DNA from: Phymatolithon calcareum
Lineage: Eukaryota; Rhodophyta; Florideophyceae; Hapalidiales
Assembly: GCA_977006965.1 (NCBI GenBank)
Contig: OZ345372.1
Location: 1 to 64,000 of the forward strand
Direction of reading: 5' to 3'
DNA length: 64,000 nucleotides
Both the position numbers and the translations under genes were made by a program. The notes beneath the pieces were generated by a model, which saw nothing but the letters and a program-made list of their open reading frames with translations, made no database searches and was not told the DNA's origin. Each line of letters begins with the position of its first letter. The stretch's first letter is position 1. Below, in pieces: positions 35,733 to 47,012 of the stretch.

Positions 35733-37511
35733 TCACCGATTATAACGTGGACCCCGCTCCACTACAATGAATTCTTTGAAAAGCCTGATGCTTTTTTCTA
35801 TACTGTAGCCTTTCCTTGCCATTCTTAGAGTACTCATGAGCCGCACCTTAGCACCAGCGCTATTGAATCGCTCCAGAAGGCGGTTGTCGCAAATTCCGTT
35901 TTCGTCGATTGTTGTACTGAGATATTCCGCAGTGCGTCTTATTTCGATTTCCTCGTTCGCCAGTAGAAAGGCTTTTGCAATTCTTCAACTTGGCAGTGTG
36001 GCGGAGAATTTTTTGGGTCGACCAAGTCATTCTGTAAGACTGTGCCCATTAGAGCATTCGTTGAGCATTTCCTGTAGTTCGTCTTCGTTCCGCGCCATAA
36101 GTATGACGTCATCAGCGAACATATTCAAGCGAAGGCTCACATTTGTGTCCTTGAAGTTCATAGCCGTAATTTTTTCTGCCAGGGTGTCCAGCAGAATATT
36201 GAACAGTGTTGGGCTAATAGGTGATCCTTAGGGGACGCCGCGCTCGCTTTTCCCTTGGGTTTTTCCTGAGTCGTGTAAAAGAGTTGTCAGTAGAGATAAA
36301 GAAACAAACGATGCAACATTTGTTAATAGTCTGAGGTCGATTTGTCGCATTTATTGTTCTCTTGGGACACGATCGTATGCTGACTTCAGGTCTAGCACAG
36401 CTTTTGTGTTTCTTCCTTGTTTTACGGCGACTGTGCATTGGAGGAGGCTCCGTTCTGTGTCTTTCCGAGGCTGGAATCCCATTTGCGATATGTTGAAAGC
36501 ATGCTCCTTCCGGATCAATTTGTCCACCTCTGATTGAAATATTTTGTGAGCATGCGATAGTAACGATATCGGGCTGTAGCTTTTGGGGGAGCCTGGGCTT
36601 CCTTTCTTAAAGATTGGAACAACTAGTGCATCATTCCAATCGTTAGGCCAACATCCGAGCTGGCCAGATTTCGTGATGCTGACTAATAGAAAGCTATAGC
36701 TTTCCTCTGAGGTGGGGTGCTTCGGAGAATATTTTATCTTTTTGCCTTGGGCCCGTCGTAGAGCTCTCTGTAGCGCATGTTTTAGTGCTCGTGTGGTTTG
36801 GAATTCCCTCGGCTTCATGGCTGTTCCTTGGGGCTCCTTGAGCTCTTCCGTCAGGAAAGTTTCCATTTCCGCCGGGTCTAGGGGCCTCCCTTCGCAACAA
36901 TTTGTCTGGACTCTCCTCCTCTTCGTTCGGATTAGATTTTTCATCTTTTTTGCAAAGTCTGTTGGAGTTGACGCTGATAGATCTTCAGTGAATTTCTTAA
37001 AGCATTCTCGTCTGTTTGCCTTTGTCATCTGCTTTACCTTTCTGTCAAGATCGTGATGTACTTGCCAGTCGACGACCGAGGTCGTTCTCCGCGCCTTCTT
37101 GTAGGCTTTTGTTCGTAACTTAGACAGTTTATCCAGCGCTTTAGTCCAGAATTCTTTAAATCGCCTGGGTTTCCTTGACTTCCGGTACACCCATGGTCTG
37201 TTCATGATATCACGGTCTCTCTTGTACGCATCGTGCTATGCTTCCACCTTGTCGGCTTTGTATAAATCTTCAATGGCGGACGGTAGCCTTGATTTGTACT
37301 CAAGCACTGCTTTTTCCTGTAGTATAGTGTTCTTCCGTGCACTCAATGGTAGTCTAAACTCTTCCTCGCTCTGGGAAGGTCTTGCTGAAACCCTGCCGAT
37401 GACCGGTATGCGATCGCTCGATCCAATCCATTCACCATGCGCCGAGTACACTGACTGTGCTGCTGCTCCCTTACAGATGATGAGATCGACCACGCTCGAG
37501 CCGCGTGACTG
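35733..37511 (-). pseudogene. LINE A endonuclease C-terminus and reverse transcriptase, decayed
   Basis: The text begins with the end of the APE endonuclease (SSVVDLIICKG, then SSDRIPVIG where the family has SDHxPV; the catalytic His is Arg). The reverse transcriptase follows: KKGSPGSPKSYSPISLLS, QMGFQPRKDTERSL, motif A LDLKSAYDRVPRE, motif B GVP*GSPISPTLFN and motif C NMFADDVILMARN. The stop in motif B is TAA at 36228-36230, where the family has CAA (Gln in GVPQGSP). A frameshift lies between motifs A and B. The tail after motif C reads EYLSTTIDENGICDNRL with further stops before it. The intact protein would nick DNA and copy the element RNA at the nick. Confidence 0.85.
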
Positions 37512-37524
37512 TGAAATGTTGGGC

Positions 37525-39050
37525 GGGGATATTTGTTAATTTTATTTTAAAAGCTCCGAAGACCTCATTGATAGTAACAGGCCAGCTTCTCGTGCGCTCT
37601 ACAGTGAACTATTCTTTCAAGACTTCCTTGATTCTTATTTTTCGTGCAGTCAGGGCTCTTGTAAGTCTTTTGCATTCGTTTTCGATTTCCTTCATCATTT
37701 TCATTGCAGTTAGGTGCATTTGTAAGGCCGAAATCTTGAACCCAAAATACGCACCCATTACTGATTTCCTCCATAGAGGGGTCCGATTAAAGGTCCATCT
37801 TAAGCATCTCAATCTTGTCGTTCTTTCCCTTATTTGGAGTACTCCTGGTAACGAATCAGGTTCTTCTACTGATATCTTGTTGGTTCCGCCTTCCTCTTCT
37901 CTCTTCTTCATCTCACTTATTTCTTTTTCGTGACCTCTCCTAGACCCCTTTCCAGTTTTAACCTTTTCCAGTGCTTCTCTCAGATAGCTCTCTCTTTTGA
38001 GATACTCAGTATCTTTAGTTACATCCAAGAAGTCTTCAGTTCTTCCCCTGTATCCTTCTGCCTTTTGGATATGCTCCTTCTGTTTGATAAGACTCAGAGC
38101 GAAGAGCTCTGCTTGGTGCCTTCTTCTCGTCCTCGGTTCTGTAAGTCTACAGAGTACTCTCATGCGACCTAGACGGTATTCAAAGTATTTTCCAAATACA
38201 TAACTGTAAAATAATCTTTCTGCTGATTCGATAGCTGATAAGAGCCTTTTGGCTAAGGGCGTTAGGTGAAGAGCATATTCCCATTTCGGTAGGATTATCG
38301 ACTTGAAAATTCGGATGCACGTGTCGGGGTGAAATCCCCTAACATTGACCCCAATTTGGCGCAGTTTGATGATGCACGCTACGGCGTTTCGGACTCTTGA
38401 TATTACCATGTCATCGGTTACACCCTTGTTCTTCATGCGCACTTCGAGTTATGAAAGCTTCTACGTTTGACTGAGCTCCTTTCCTGCGAGAAAGAAGTTA
38501 TGCTTGGCGAGACCTTTGTACTTAAGCACTTCGCTCTTGCCCACTTTTGTGTTCCACTTCATCAAGTTTTCCTCTGCCCAATTGGTTGCTATGTCCAATA
38601 GCTTTTGCATGCCTTTCGCGTTCTTTGCCTGGAGCTGCACATCATCAGCGAACAAGAGCGCAGGATTTTCTGATGACCTTGGGCCGACATTGGCAACTGC
38701 TTCGGCAAAAGTATCCATGAAGATGTTATAGAGACATGGCGTAAGAGGTGAGCCCTTTGGAACGCCTCTGTCGATGATGCACCACGTTTTCGTATCATCG
38801 CCTGCCGATGTAACCCATGACGGCTCTAGCTGGTAGGCTACCATTCTGGTTATTTCCTGAGGTAATATTTCTTCAAGTCGTTTCATGAGTATATCTCTTG
38901 GAACGCTGTCATATGCCGCGGCGAGATCCAGTGCTGATACATATGGATGTCCCCTGGCCATGGTATGCTTCGATCGCAGTATAGCCAGGTAGGTGCTTCG
39001 GTTTTTTCGAAAACCAAGTTCGGCCTTATTGAATCGATACTTTTCTGTTA
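37525..39050 (-). mobile_element. LINE B, 5'-truncated copy inserted in LINE A
   Basis: This 1526-bp insert starts in the reverse transcriptase domain and ends with GGAGCTTTTAAAATAAAATT. It is bounded by the 13-bp duplication TGAAATGTTGGGC. Removing it and one copy of the duplication rejoins the LINE A endonuclease at the conserved PTFH region. 5' truncation with a long duplication is the hallmark of target-primed reverse transcription. Confidence 0.88.
37609..39050 (-). pseudogene. LINE B reverse transcriptase and C-terminal domain
   Basis: The frame enters at EKYRFNKAELGFRKNRSTY, then motif A VSALDLAAAYDSVPRDI, motif B GVPKGSPLTPCLYNIFMD and motif C ALLFADDVQLQAK. Two in-frame stops, at 38461-38463 (Trp position, judged from LINE E) and 18 bases on (Tyr position), separate this from the C-terminal part, which has ILPKWEYALHLTP and RTTRLRCLRWTFNRTPLW and ends at 37609. 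The frame is otherwise continuous for about 480 codons, so decay is recent compared with LINE A. Confidence 0.88.
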
Positions 39051-39063
39051 TGAAATGTTGGGC

Positions 39064-39569
39064 CACCAGGTGTAGAAACTTGCCAGCCCCATTTCAGTGC
39101 CCAGTTGTAAAGAATCTGTCCCTTGCGGTTCCCCTTCTTATCCCATGCCTTGTGCCTACAGTTCAGGTCACCGATCAGTATAGAAGGTCCACGTGTTGCA
39201 CTTTGCACTCTTGATAAGAACTGTTTCAGAGTCTTGCTGCTTAGGGCAGGGGCAAGATAGGCTCCTATTACTGTGACGCCTGCCACATGGCAGAATACTG
39301 CTTGATCATCTTGCTGTGCGACTCGGTATAGAAGTCCTGCTCGCAGAAAATTGCGGAATAAGATTGATACGCCGCCTCTATTCCGCCCTCTCCGTTTTTC
39401 CGTTGTTGGGTTTGCTGATAAGTGCGAATGTGGCAGTGGGAGCGCATTCTCAGGTTTCAACTATGTTTCTGTTAGTACCAGAAGGTGTGGCTTGGCAATG
39501 TCCCACAGTCTTTGCATTGATTTTGTGTTCGTCGCTAGTCCATGCACGTTGTAGGTTCCGACTCTCATG
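39064..39569 (-). pseudogene. LINE A endonuclease, N-terminal half
   Basis: ATG at 39569 begins MRVGTYNVHGLATNTKSM, the first conserved block of APE-type LINE endonucleases, followed by LLVLTET with the catalytic Glu. A TAG stands directly after TET. Next come RGGVSILFRN, VTVIGAYLAP and ILIGDLNCRHKAWD, the GDxN block that holds catalytic Asp and Asn. The frame breaks at PTFH where LINE B is inserted and resumes at 37511. The intact enzyme would nick the chromosomal target. Confidence 0.82.
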
Positions 39570-39990
39570 TATCTATCAAGGTCAAACATTGACCTTGATT
39601 CTCCGATTGGCTTGGCTCTGGGCAAACGGCAAAATTCTGGGCATCCTCGATGGCCGAATCTTCGCTTGTGATAGGGTTGGTTCTGTCTCTAGATCTTGCC
39701 TTTAGCAGCTTGTCGAGAGCTGCTCGAGTAGCTTTACCGAATGAATTTGTGGCGTCAGCATTCCACATGTAGTACTTCCGTGCTCCTGGATGCCGTGTGT
39801 GGCCGAGCAGCCGCTCCATGCGGTTGTAGCAGCCTTGAAGATTTCGAATCCTTCTGTCAAGCTGATTTTAACTCAATACATGCAGATTCCGTTTCTCCGG
39901 AGCGTCCCTTTCCCTGAATTCTCGCACTTCGGACAGTGCAGAACATCTCGAAAGTGGTCAAATATCCAGGGTTCCCAATCTATATTGAGT
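39570..39990 (-). other. Possible ORF1 end of LINE A
   Basis: An 84-codon open frame (39565-39819) overlaps the start of the endonuclease. Another frame upstream reads HFRDVLHCPKCENSGKG, a single CxxC. LINE ORF1 proteins often end in zinc knuckles, but one CxxC is not enough to assign it. Confidence 0.3.
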
Positions 39991-40005
39991 CCAGCATGCT
40001 ATGAA

Positions 40006-40333
40006 TGATCCTTTGCATCAAGAAGAGGACGACACGGTTAAGATGCCTCAGGCTTATGGTTAATCGAGCGCCGTTTGGGAGGAAATAAGTGTTGGGCAAG
40101 TACTTTGTTATCACTTCTGTATTTGAGCTAGGTGCGCATGAACGAATTCTGTCAACATCCCAGATGGGCACTGACGTTGTGTATGAGTGCGAACGACTCA
40201 CATGTGCACCTGTTGAAAGAGAATTCCGAATCAAGGAGGGCTTAAGTGAACAGAGTACGACATCCTATATAACTGTTCCAAAAGCGACCCTCTTACTCAA
40301 GGTGAGGCTTTGGGAGCTTTTGAAAATAAACTT
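40006..40333 (+). mobile_element. LINE C, short 3' fragment
   Basis: The + frame begins KKRTTRLRCLRLMVNRAPFG and continues with YECERLTCAPVEREFRIKEG, matching the last 90 residues of LINEs B and E. One TAA interrupts it. The 3' end GTGAGGCTTTGGGAGCTTTT then GAAAATAAA is the family terminus. It lies head to head with LINE A. Confidence 0.8.
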
Positions 40334-41195
40334 TCTACGTGTCCCCCTTTCAGCGTTTTCGCCATGCAGCAGTTCCATAAATGAATAGTGCACAGGGATT
40401 GTCATGATTTTTTTGTTTTGTTTTGCGGCACGAGGTCTACGCGTTGTGCGCAAGCTATGTCATGAAAATCCATTTTACGAACTTGACATGCCCATAAAGG
40501 TTGACTTGTGGGAATCACACCTGCGCGCTCTCTTTTCGAAATACTCCATTCGAGTAAACGCATGAGAAAAATAATGGCAACGACGCCTTGTTCTCTCACT
40601 CTGCAGTCTGGGTGCAGACTTGTGGGCTTTGAATTTTAACTTTATTTCGTCATTTCTATGCGCTGTCAGGAATTCTGTCTCTAATGTTTTGATAAAAACG
40701 AATACAACTCTTCAGGCATCTTCAGAAATCACCAATCCTCTGCCCTAATGTACAGGGCAATCCAAATGGAAACGTTGATGACAGCACTGTTCTTCAGTGC
40801 CTCTGTCTCAAACACAAGCCCATGTTGGAATCAATACGCTTACTGTCCTCTCGACTGTCCACGCCAGTGTGGTGGAATCATGTAACCACTTCTAGCATCA
40901 AATAAACGATATTATGACGGACTCTTGTCAATCACGATTAAGACTTGGTGCTGGCTTCTGCCTCAAGTCTCTCAGGCAGTGGGAGACGTCGCTGTGTGCC
41001 AGGCCAGTCCGCCAGGAAGCCGGTGATTCTTCCAGTAGCCCTGATACTTTCGTTGTTGCCTAAATGGAGAGGATGGCGATGTCTTTACAGGGATTTCGAC
41101 AAGGATTCTTGTAGCTTCGTCGCTTGTATTGATGCACAACGAAGCGGATGTGTTCACTCGTGTTTCCCGTTACCCCTCTCCAACAAACCATTCGA
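40334..41195. other. No gene seen
   Basis: Unique sequence between two LINE fragments. The open frames are short and unlike any recognised protein. Both flanking fragments are + strand 3' ends, so part of this may be older LINE sequence too decayed to see. Confidence 0.4.
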
Positions 41196-41535
41196 CCGAA
41201 CAAGTTGCCAGCAGTGCTACAAATAAGGGACAGAACGACGCGGTTAAGATGCCTAAGACTGATTTTCAACAGAGCTCCACTGTGGCGAAAATCAATTTTG
41301 GGAATGTACTGCGGACCCAGCGCTGAGATTGAGCTTATGGCGTTACATCGCACACTCGGGTCGGTGAATATGGATCAATAGGCCGAATACGAATGCAAAA
41401 GGCTCACTCGAGCCCTTACAGCAAGAGAGATTCGAATGAAGAATAGACTAGAAAACTAGAGAGCGCAAGTCGAATCCAGCGAGAAGCCGCCCTGTTAATC
41501 ATATCTGAGGTCTTGGGAGCTTTTAAAAATAAATC
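41196..41535 (+). mobile_element. LINE D, short 3' fragment
   Basis: The + frame reads LPAVLQIRDRTTRLRCLRL, FNRAPLWRKSILGMYCG, then after a TAG EYECKRLTRALTAREIRMK. It ends with GAGGTCTTGGGAGCTTTTAA then AAATAAA. It is the closest in the window to the LINE B C-terminus, and the 5' side is truncated. Confidence 0.82.
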
Positions 41536-42474
41536 AACACATATCCCCAAACCATTGGATTCACACAAGCCGATGAATTGGAAGGTGAAAAATGTCAACC
41601 AAATGCAAGACTTTCAATATCGTCTTAGTGTACTAATTTGATCAAATATTTCATGTGAACACTCACTTTACATCACTTTCGGCTTCGATCGATAAATGGA
41701 TTCTGGTGAGCTATTGGAAAGTCGACGGAGACCGAAGCTCAAAATCAAATCCATCTTTGTCAACAACAGTTTGCAGTTTCTAAGTTGTCCCTGTGCCAGC
41801 CAACATGAACATGGTGTTGGAAGTCTGAATTTTGGAATCGCACTGGAGCACAGACTAGTTTACTGCACAGAAACCTCGCTAGACTGAAAGACAATGAAGA
41901 AATTACCCGCTTACTGAGAAATCAGCACGGATCATTAATAATCTTCAACACAAAGCAAGTCTTCGTGGACACAACAGTACCTCCCGTCGACTACGTGTGA
42001 CACAGAACAGTGGAATACTTTTTCCCCCTCGAGGCACAATTGTGGTTCAGCGGTAGGTTTGGTACTCCACTAGATCGTTTTCCACCGAAAAATGCCAAGC
42101 TCGACCAAGAAATACCCTGACCGCTACCCTAAGGCCTTTGCAAGGCTGCCCCAAGCATATGCAGATGCATTGGTAACTATTAAAATTAAAACTTGAGCAC
42201 TGAAACCGCTCACTGTGGACAGGAGTCAAATAATATTTTGATGCATAGTCAATGCAAAACAGATATTCTGCAGCCGCTACTTATCATCTTTCACCATTAA
42301 GCTACATATAGCGACAGCACCACGTTCTAGTGTACAAAAAAACCACTTGTTTGCTTCCTTGTATTGCCAAGTTCCCAAGCAATATGTTGTCTGCGGGTAC
42401 ATTCTCGTAAACCGAGTTGTTGCGGCTGTGTGCTTCTGCTGTATACGCTAGCAAAGAACGTGGTCATACATTTT
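41536..42474. other. No gene seen
   Basis: AT-rich unique sequence with no reading frame over about 63 codons and no repeat that matches other parts of the window. Confidence 0.4.
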
Positions 42475-42523
42475 TTTTGAATTTGGAATTTATTAAACGC
42501 CCTCAGTAACACTCATGACAACG
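42475..42523 (-). repeat. 3'-end motif of the second LINE family, minus strand
   Basis: On the minus strand it reads GAGTGTTACTGAGGGCGTTT then AATAAATTCCAAATTC and a run of A. The same terminus occurs at 44222-44268, 46081-46120 and 58637-58700. The sequence upstream on the minus strand (to 42828) keeps a 111-codon frame of unknown nature. Confidence 0.65.
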
Positions 42524-42527
42524 TGGT

Positions 42528-42549
42528 CAAACGCCGCATGCGGCGTTTG
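42528..42549. other. 22-bp perfect palindrome
   Basis: CAAACGCCGCATGCGGCGTT plus TG equals its own reverse complement. It lies 5 bases from the LINE-type 3' motif. Confidence 0.9.
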
Positions 42550-42828
42550 CTGTCCACAACTCCGATTTATCTCCTCCGCTTTCTTGCTCGTCGCTTCATA
42601 GCGAAATTGTATTGGAAATCGGGCCAAGGATTGAGTGATTGTCAAGATGAAACGTCGAGCGAGCATGCCAGGGACACCAAATATCATGATGCCCTCTCGA
42701 GGTTTCATCTTGGCAATCACCCAATTCTTAGACCGATTTCCAAAAACAATTTCGCGTATCTTGACCCCAATCATCGTACCTTGACAGAGCGTGCGATCTG
42801 ATACCGCTTTAAGATATCTCTCAAACAA

Positions 42829-43639
42829 TTTTCTCGTGCCCTTTCGAACTGTTATGTTTCATTGTGATGGTTGCTAGCTACCCAACTGGAGGTTAAATGG
42901 CACAATGACTCTGCTCCAGTGCACTGGATGCCACTGCTTAGCCTTAATCTGTAATTATGTTGATAGCCCTCGCTACTTTCCTTTCATCCTCGTTCATCCA
43001 CTCTGGCTTGCTCATTACTTGTTTCATGGTGGTCATGCACCAACTTCCCAGTGTCGCAAATGTGATATGCTACATGATGTGGAAGATCGAGAGGACATGA
43101 GAGAGGAAAGATGATGAAAACTGTGTTAATCATGAAGTGGCATTCTTCTGGGAAAAAAGCAATAGCTCCAAAGCACGAGTACATCTTTCGAACTTATATC
43201 GTGTGCATTCACAAGAAGGCTATACTTTTGCTTGTATGGAACATCTTTACGTACTGAATTGGAGCACCACGTAAGAATGAATAGTCTCATCATATTCCTT
43301 GTCTTCTTCACAAAACACTACATAAATCGCTAGTGCAAACCTCCATGTTGAAAGGAAGGTCAGCAAGTAAGAAACAACATCGGCACCTGCTTCAAAATCA
43401 TACCGTGGTAAAGGGCTTATTGCGAGAAAACATAGCCGAAATTTCAAGATTAAACCGACTACTAGGTTTCTCATCCTGAGGAAATATAGCCGGTCTCAAT
43501 ACAAAAGAAGAAACTGAAAATTTCGCGACACCCAGCCGTGCCAGGTCCTCTTCTAGTAGCTCCCGGTTCTATAGAAATCTTCCAAAGAACCATTGCGCGC
43601 ATAGATTTCTGTGATTTATTCTCTTTAGCTTTAGCGCTC
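42829..43639. other. No gene seen
   Basis: Unique DNA. Open frames stay below 80 codons and none resembles a known family. Confidence 0.4.
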
Positions 43640-45328
43640 CGTGTTCCTTCTTAGTCTCCGAAGTGTGCCTCGGGCCCTTTCAAGGCATTTCCAATTTGCT
43701 TTCCAGATTCGACGTCCCAGATGCGAACAGTGTCGTCCTAGGATCCCTAAACAATCCGTTGACCATCCGAGCTGAACGGAACACATGTCGACCCGTTGGT
43801 GTGACCTTTAAGAGAGTTCCCAATTTTACAAAGCATCTCTGCATCCCACTGGCGATCAGTTTTGTGATGTGAACCTGAGCCACACATGTTGCCCGTCATG
43901 ACTAAACGAAGCGCACATCGCCCTACCTCCGTGCCATTCCATTGCGCCACCAATCTTATTGTCCGTACGCCAGTCCCACAAACAAACCGCTCCATCTCGC
44001 GACCCAGACGTAATTGAAACCGCGTCATGGCTTAACGCAGTGCGGAATGTCCATATGCCAACTCCGTTGCTTCCGATTTCACGCGTGTGTTCCATATGCG
44101 AATGATAGGATCCCCGAAGGAGGGTTGTTGCAGCTAGAGCAGCCATAGGAGAGCAGAAATAGAAGACTTTAGATTTGAGATAATCAGGTTATAGACAGTA
44201 GCACACGAAACACATCTCCCTTGCAGTCTGAGGAGTGTTCTCGAGGGCGTTTAATAAATTCCAAATTTAAAAAAATGATAGCATCGGCAGCCCCGGAAAT
44301 TATTGTTCCCCCGTTAGGAGAAAACGCGAAACCTGTCCCTTAGCTATACACATTTGGGGATGTGCACGTATTTCTGCCAGAGTTGACGTCCCATAACTGA
44401 GCAGAGCCATCAAAGGATCCTGATTCACTTTGTCGTCCATCAGGGCTGAATCTCACACATTTCAAGGATTCTGTGTGTCCTTCAAACGGTAGATCGATAA
44501 TCGCCCAAGCCCCCGTGTCCCAAACACGAAATGCATTTTCATCTTATGCCGTCACCAACCGTTGACCCGTCCTACTGAATGCAACAGAGTCTATGTCCCT
44601 CGCGTGCGCGTCGGTATCTTTGAGAATAGAATTACCCGTGCAAATGTCCATCAGTTTCAGTATTTCATCCCACAAACAGACTAGAACTGATTGGTCGTCA
44701 TTCGAAACGGCGACACACTCAACACTCCACTGCCGTACGAGTTTTCGAATCTCTAAACCGGTGGTCGCCTTCTAAATCCTCATCGTGCCATCATTTCCTT
44801 ACGAAAAGACCTTCTCGCCATCTCTGCTCACAGAAATGCCGTTTCTGAAAGTCGATTCTTCAGCTTTTTACTGCTTCACGAACTACTGTGTTTCGCTATG
44901 CCGCTGTGCGCTCTAACAAGCTCCCCCCTCTCATTTGCATGTATCTCATCCGCAAACTGTTTAAATAATCTAGCCATCTCGCGATCCGCATCGATATCAG
45001 AAGTGGATGCAACCTAGAACACCTCGCTTGTTGCACCGCTGAAAAATTTAAAGGACTCCTTCAGCCTGCCTGCGTAATTATCGGCTGTGCTCTTGACCTC
45101 AAGGCTCTTCCACTCTCTACCGACTGCCTCTTCCGTCCCAACATTGGGAGCGGGGGAGACGATTTGTGTTTCAAGAACTCCTGATGTTGCCGAATAAATT
45201 GCCGGCGGGGGTCTTTTCGGAGACCCAGCTTCCGCGGCCTGGGCAGCAGCCCTAAACGCACCGTTCTGCTGGGAGGAAGAGGAAGCGCCGCAAGAGGAAC
45301 AGCGGGGGCGCGGCACGATCTTTTCCAT
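43640..45328 (-). pseudogene. WD40-repeat protein, decayed
   Basis: A 104-codon N-terminal frame (45328-45014, starting MEKIVPRPRCSSCG) leads, past a TAG, into a helical stretch (EMARLFKQFADEIHANE) and then repeated WD40 blades. Examples are FRVWDTGAWAIIDLPFEGHT, CVRFSPDGRQSESGS, GSAQLWDVNSGRNT, SGSRDGAVCLWDWRTDN and GHTNGSTCVPFSSDGQRIV. At least five blades can be traced, so an intact protein would be a beta-propeller scaffold; its partners are unknown. Many in-frame stops and some frameshifts occur, and a 165-bp element splits one blade at 44109-44273. N-terminal and WD40 parts being one gene is inferred from shared strand and spacing. Confidence 0.78.
44109..44273 (+). mobile_element. 165-bp retro-insertion in the WD40 pseudogene
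   Basis: It is flanked by AATGATAG at 44101-44108 and 44274-44281. Removing it restores a blade reading GAADAIIRIWNTRV on the minus strand. It ends A-rich (AAATTTAAAAAA). About 150 bp of it, from GCAGCTAGAGC to AATAAATT, matches 58542-58693, the 3' end of LINE F, so it is a 5'-truncated LINE copy or a SINE that borrows that end. Confidence 0.82.
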
Positions 45329-46247
45329 CCATGCGTCTTCGTATACTCTCGTCCCGCGCTTTATGAGTCCCTTGATTGTGCGACCTGGTCGACATTTTTA
45401 AACGCAGGAGGAAGTGGCGTGGTGGAAGATAGACGTTCGTCGTCGATCGGATGCCCTTCTTCGACTTGCAAGGAATGCTTTTTAAAAGAACTACGAGCAG
45501 AACAGAATATCTCGCTTCAATTCTACCTTCATCTTTGTCTATATCACTAATGTTCCAAAATGACCACTGCAGGTACCTTGCGAGAATTCGCGATACGTGT
45601 GTGAATGGATACGTGTATTAATTTCACAGTCGCCGACTTACGATAGTCAAGACTGCAAGACCTCGATCATCGTGGCCCTGCAGTCTTTACTTTCCCCACT
45701 GATGCAGTACATGATGTACGGCATCACTAGCGAAAGTAGCCTTGAGTAAACAAAGTCAGGAACCAATGACTTTCCAATGACACCATAGTGCGTGCCATTG
45801 GCAGAAATCTCCCGGTGCCCATGATACGGTTTGTAACTAAGGCAGCACGGGCTATAGTGCATTCGGAACGGCAGCAGAGCGCCACCTGGAGACCATACGT
45901 ATGAACCTAACAAAGTATGAACTGGACTCCGGAGAAATGATAAGAACGGAAAAGGCATTAGACGCAATTCTACTCTACAGCTTCACCATAATTGACAATA
46001 TGGAAAACAATGAGTCCCTGTATTAGGGACAAGGCGATACAGTATATTAGAATGAACAAGTTACGAAAAGCTTGTCCCGTACAGTCTTTGGAGTGTTAAT
46101 GAGGGCTTTCAAATAAACAACTAAACAGTTGCAAAAAAAACGGGCTATAGTGCATGCCATTGGCACAGGGGTTCACAGACAGAGAATTTTGCATGATATC
46201 CCTTCCGATTAAGGTTAGATTGGTACTCATCGACAAAAAAGAAATAT
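45329..46247. other. No gene; contains a LINE-type 3' motif and a short internal repeat
   Basis: 46081-46120 reads ACAGTCTTTGGAGTGTTAAT then GAGGGCTTTCAAATAAAC, a degenerate copy of the second-family 3' end. GGGCTATAGTGCAT occurs at about 45848 and 46141, and TGCCATTGGCA at about 45795 and 46154. A 106-codon minus frame (45647-45967) is not recognised. Confidence 0.5.
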
Positions 46248-46288
46248 GTGATAGCAGGGGAAAGTTAAACAGGCGGAGGAAAGCAAGT
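46248..46288 (+). repeat. Left target duplication and terminal inverted repeat of the P-like element
   Basis: GTGATAG (46248-46254), then 34 bases from CAGGGGAAAG to GCAAGT. Position 19 of the repeat (base 46273) is C here and G at the other end. Confidence 0.92.
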
Positions 46289-46505
46289 TTTGGAAGTTTC
46301 AAAGATTATACTAAGAACGTTGGTCGCGGTGTGCATGCTAAATTATGAGGGATTTCGAATATCAAAAATATATCTGAAAAGCTGATGTTGATCCACTACG
46401 AGTCGTGCCCGTCGCACGTGAGCTGCCAATAAGAATGGCACTTGACTCGATGGAGAGCGAGGGGAGCTACGACATGGACGTGCATGTGCGTTAACAGTTG
46501 CTTGC

Positions 46506-47012
46506 GTGGCACCGGGATCGATGCGTGCGCAGGTGAAAAGTGCCATAATGGCCCGAAAAGTTGGTGACGTGTCAGGGATTGATAGGTCACATTTGGGAGT
46601 TTGGCCTGGCAAGAATGGCTTTTTCACTGAAGACGGTACCCCGCTTGACTACAGTAGAATGACAAGGAGTTCATGCACTTTGACGATCGGATTTGGCGCT
46701 AGCAGGAGTCGAAACAGTGTGCTGGCGCGAATCGGTGGGCAAGGGAAGCAGAGAACAGTGTGCGTACGTGCCGTTAAGATGAAGACGCAAATAGTCCTTC
46801 CGGGCGATTATTGCGTTCACAACGAAGGACACTACATGTCGCTGTTTGGCGATTTGCGTCGTCGGTGGGAGATACCCGACCTTTTTCGTTGGTGCGGCTT
46901 TGCAACATTGACATATGAGCTTAACTGCCGCTCTCGTCGTCGTGAAGTAGCATGGGTCAACGACGAGAAGACTTGTATACGTACTAAGGATGGGTGCAGC
47001 TCCGGTGCTTAA
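46506..47012 (+). CDS. Open frame of unknown function at the 5' side of the P-like element
   Basis: A 168-codon frame begins with ATG-independent text and contains RWEIPDLFRWCGFATLTYEL. P-superfamily transposases usually begin with a DNA-binding domain such as THAP, and this is where one would be expected, but no clear C-x2-4-C plus C-x2-H pattern with the THAP Trp and Phe could be traced. It may be a decayed N-terminus, an unrelated gene or chance. A further + frame at about 47080-47357 (ending FRSKAPNWFTEYLLSR) could be the next piece. Confidence 0.2.
   Translation: MAPGSMRAQVKSAIMARKVGDVSGIDRSHLGVWPGKNGFFTEDGTPLDYSRMTRSSCTLTIGFGASRSRNSVLARIGGQGKQRTVCVRAVKMKTQIVLPGDYCVHNEGHYMSLFGDLRRRWEIPDLFRWCGFATLTYELNCRSRRREVAWVNDEKTCIRTKDGCSSGA

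Larger units (their letters stand above)
35262..39990 (-). mobile_element. LINE A (APE-type non-LTR retrotransposon), split by LINE B
   Basis: Reading on the minus strand: a possible ORF1 end (39990-39570), endonuclease N-terminus (39569-39064), the inserted LINE B, the endonuclease C-terminus and reverse transcriptase (37511-35733), a 3' UTR with a tandem repeat, and a tetranucleotide tail (35318-35262). The two halves join at TGAAATGTTGGGC, present on both sides of LINE B (37512-37524 and 39051-39063), which is the target-site duplication of the insertion. Confidence 0.75.

Noticed and set aside
36228-36230. TAA at a Gln codon and other in-frame stops as a sign of codon reassignment
   Set aside because: Stops also stand at Arg, Trp, Tyr and Leu positions and all three stop codons are involved, so decay explains them better than a UAA/UAG = Gln code.
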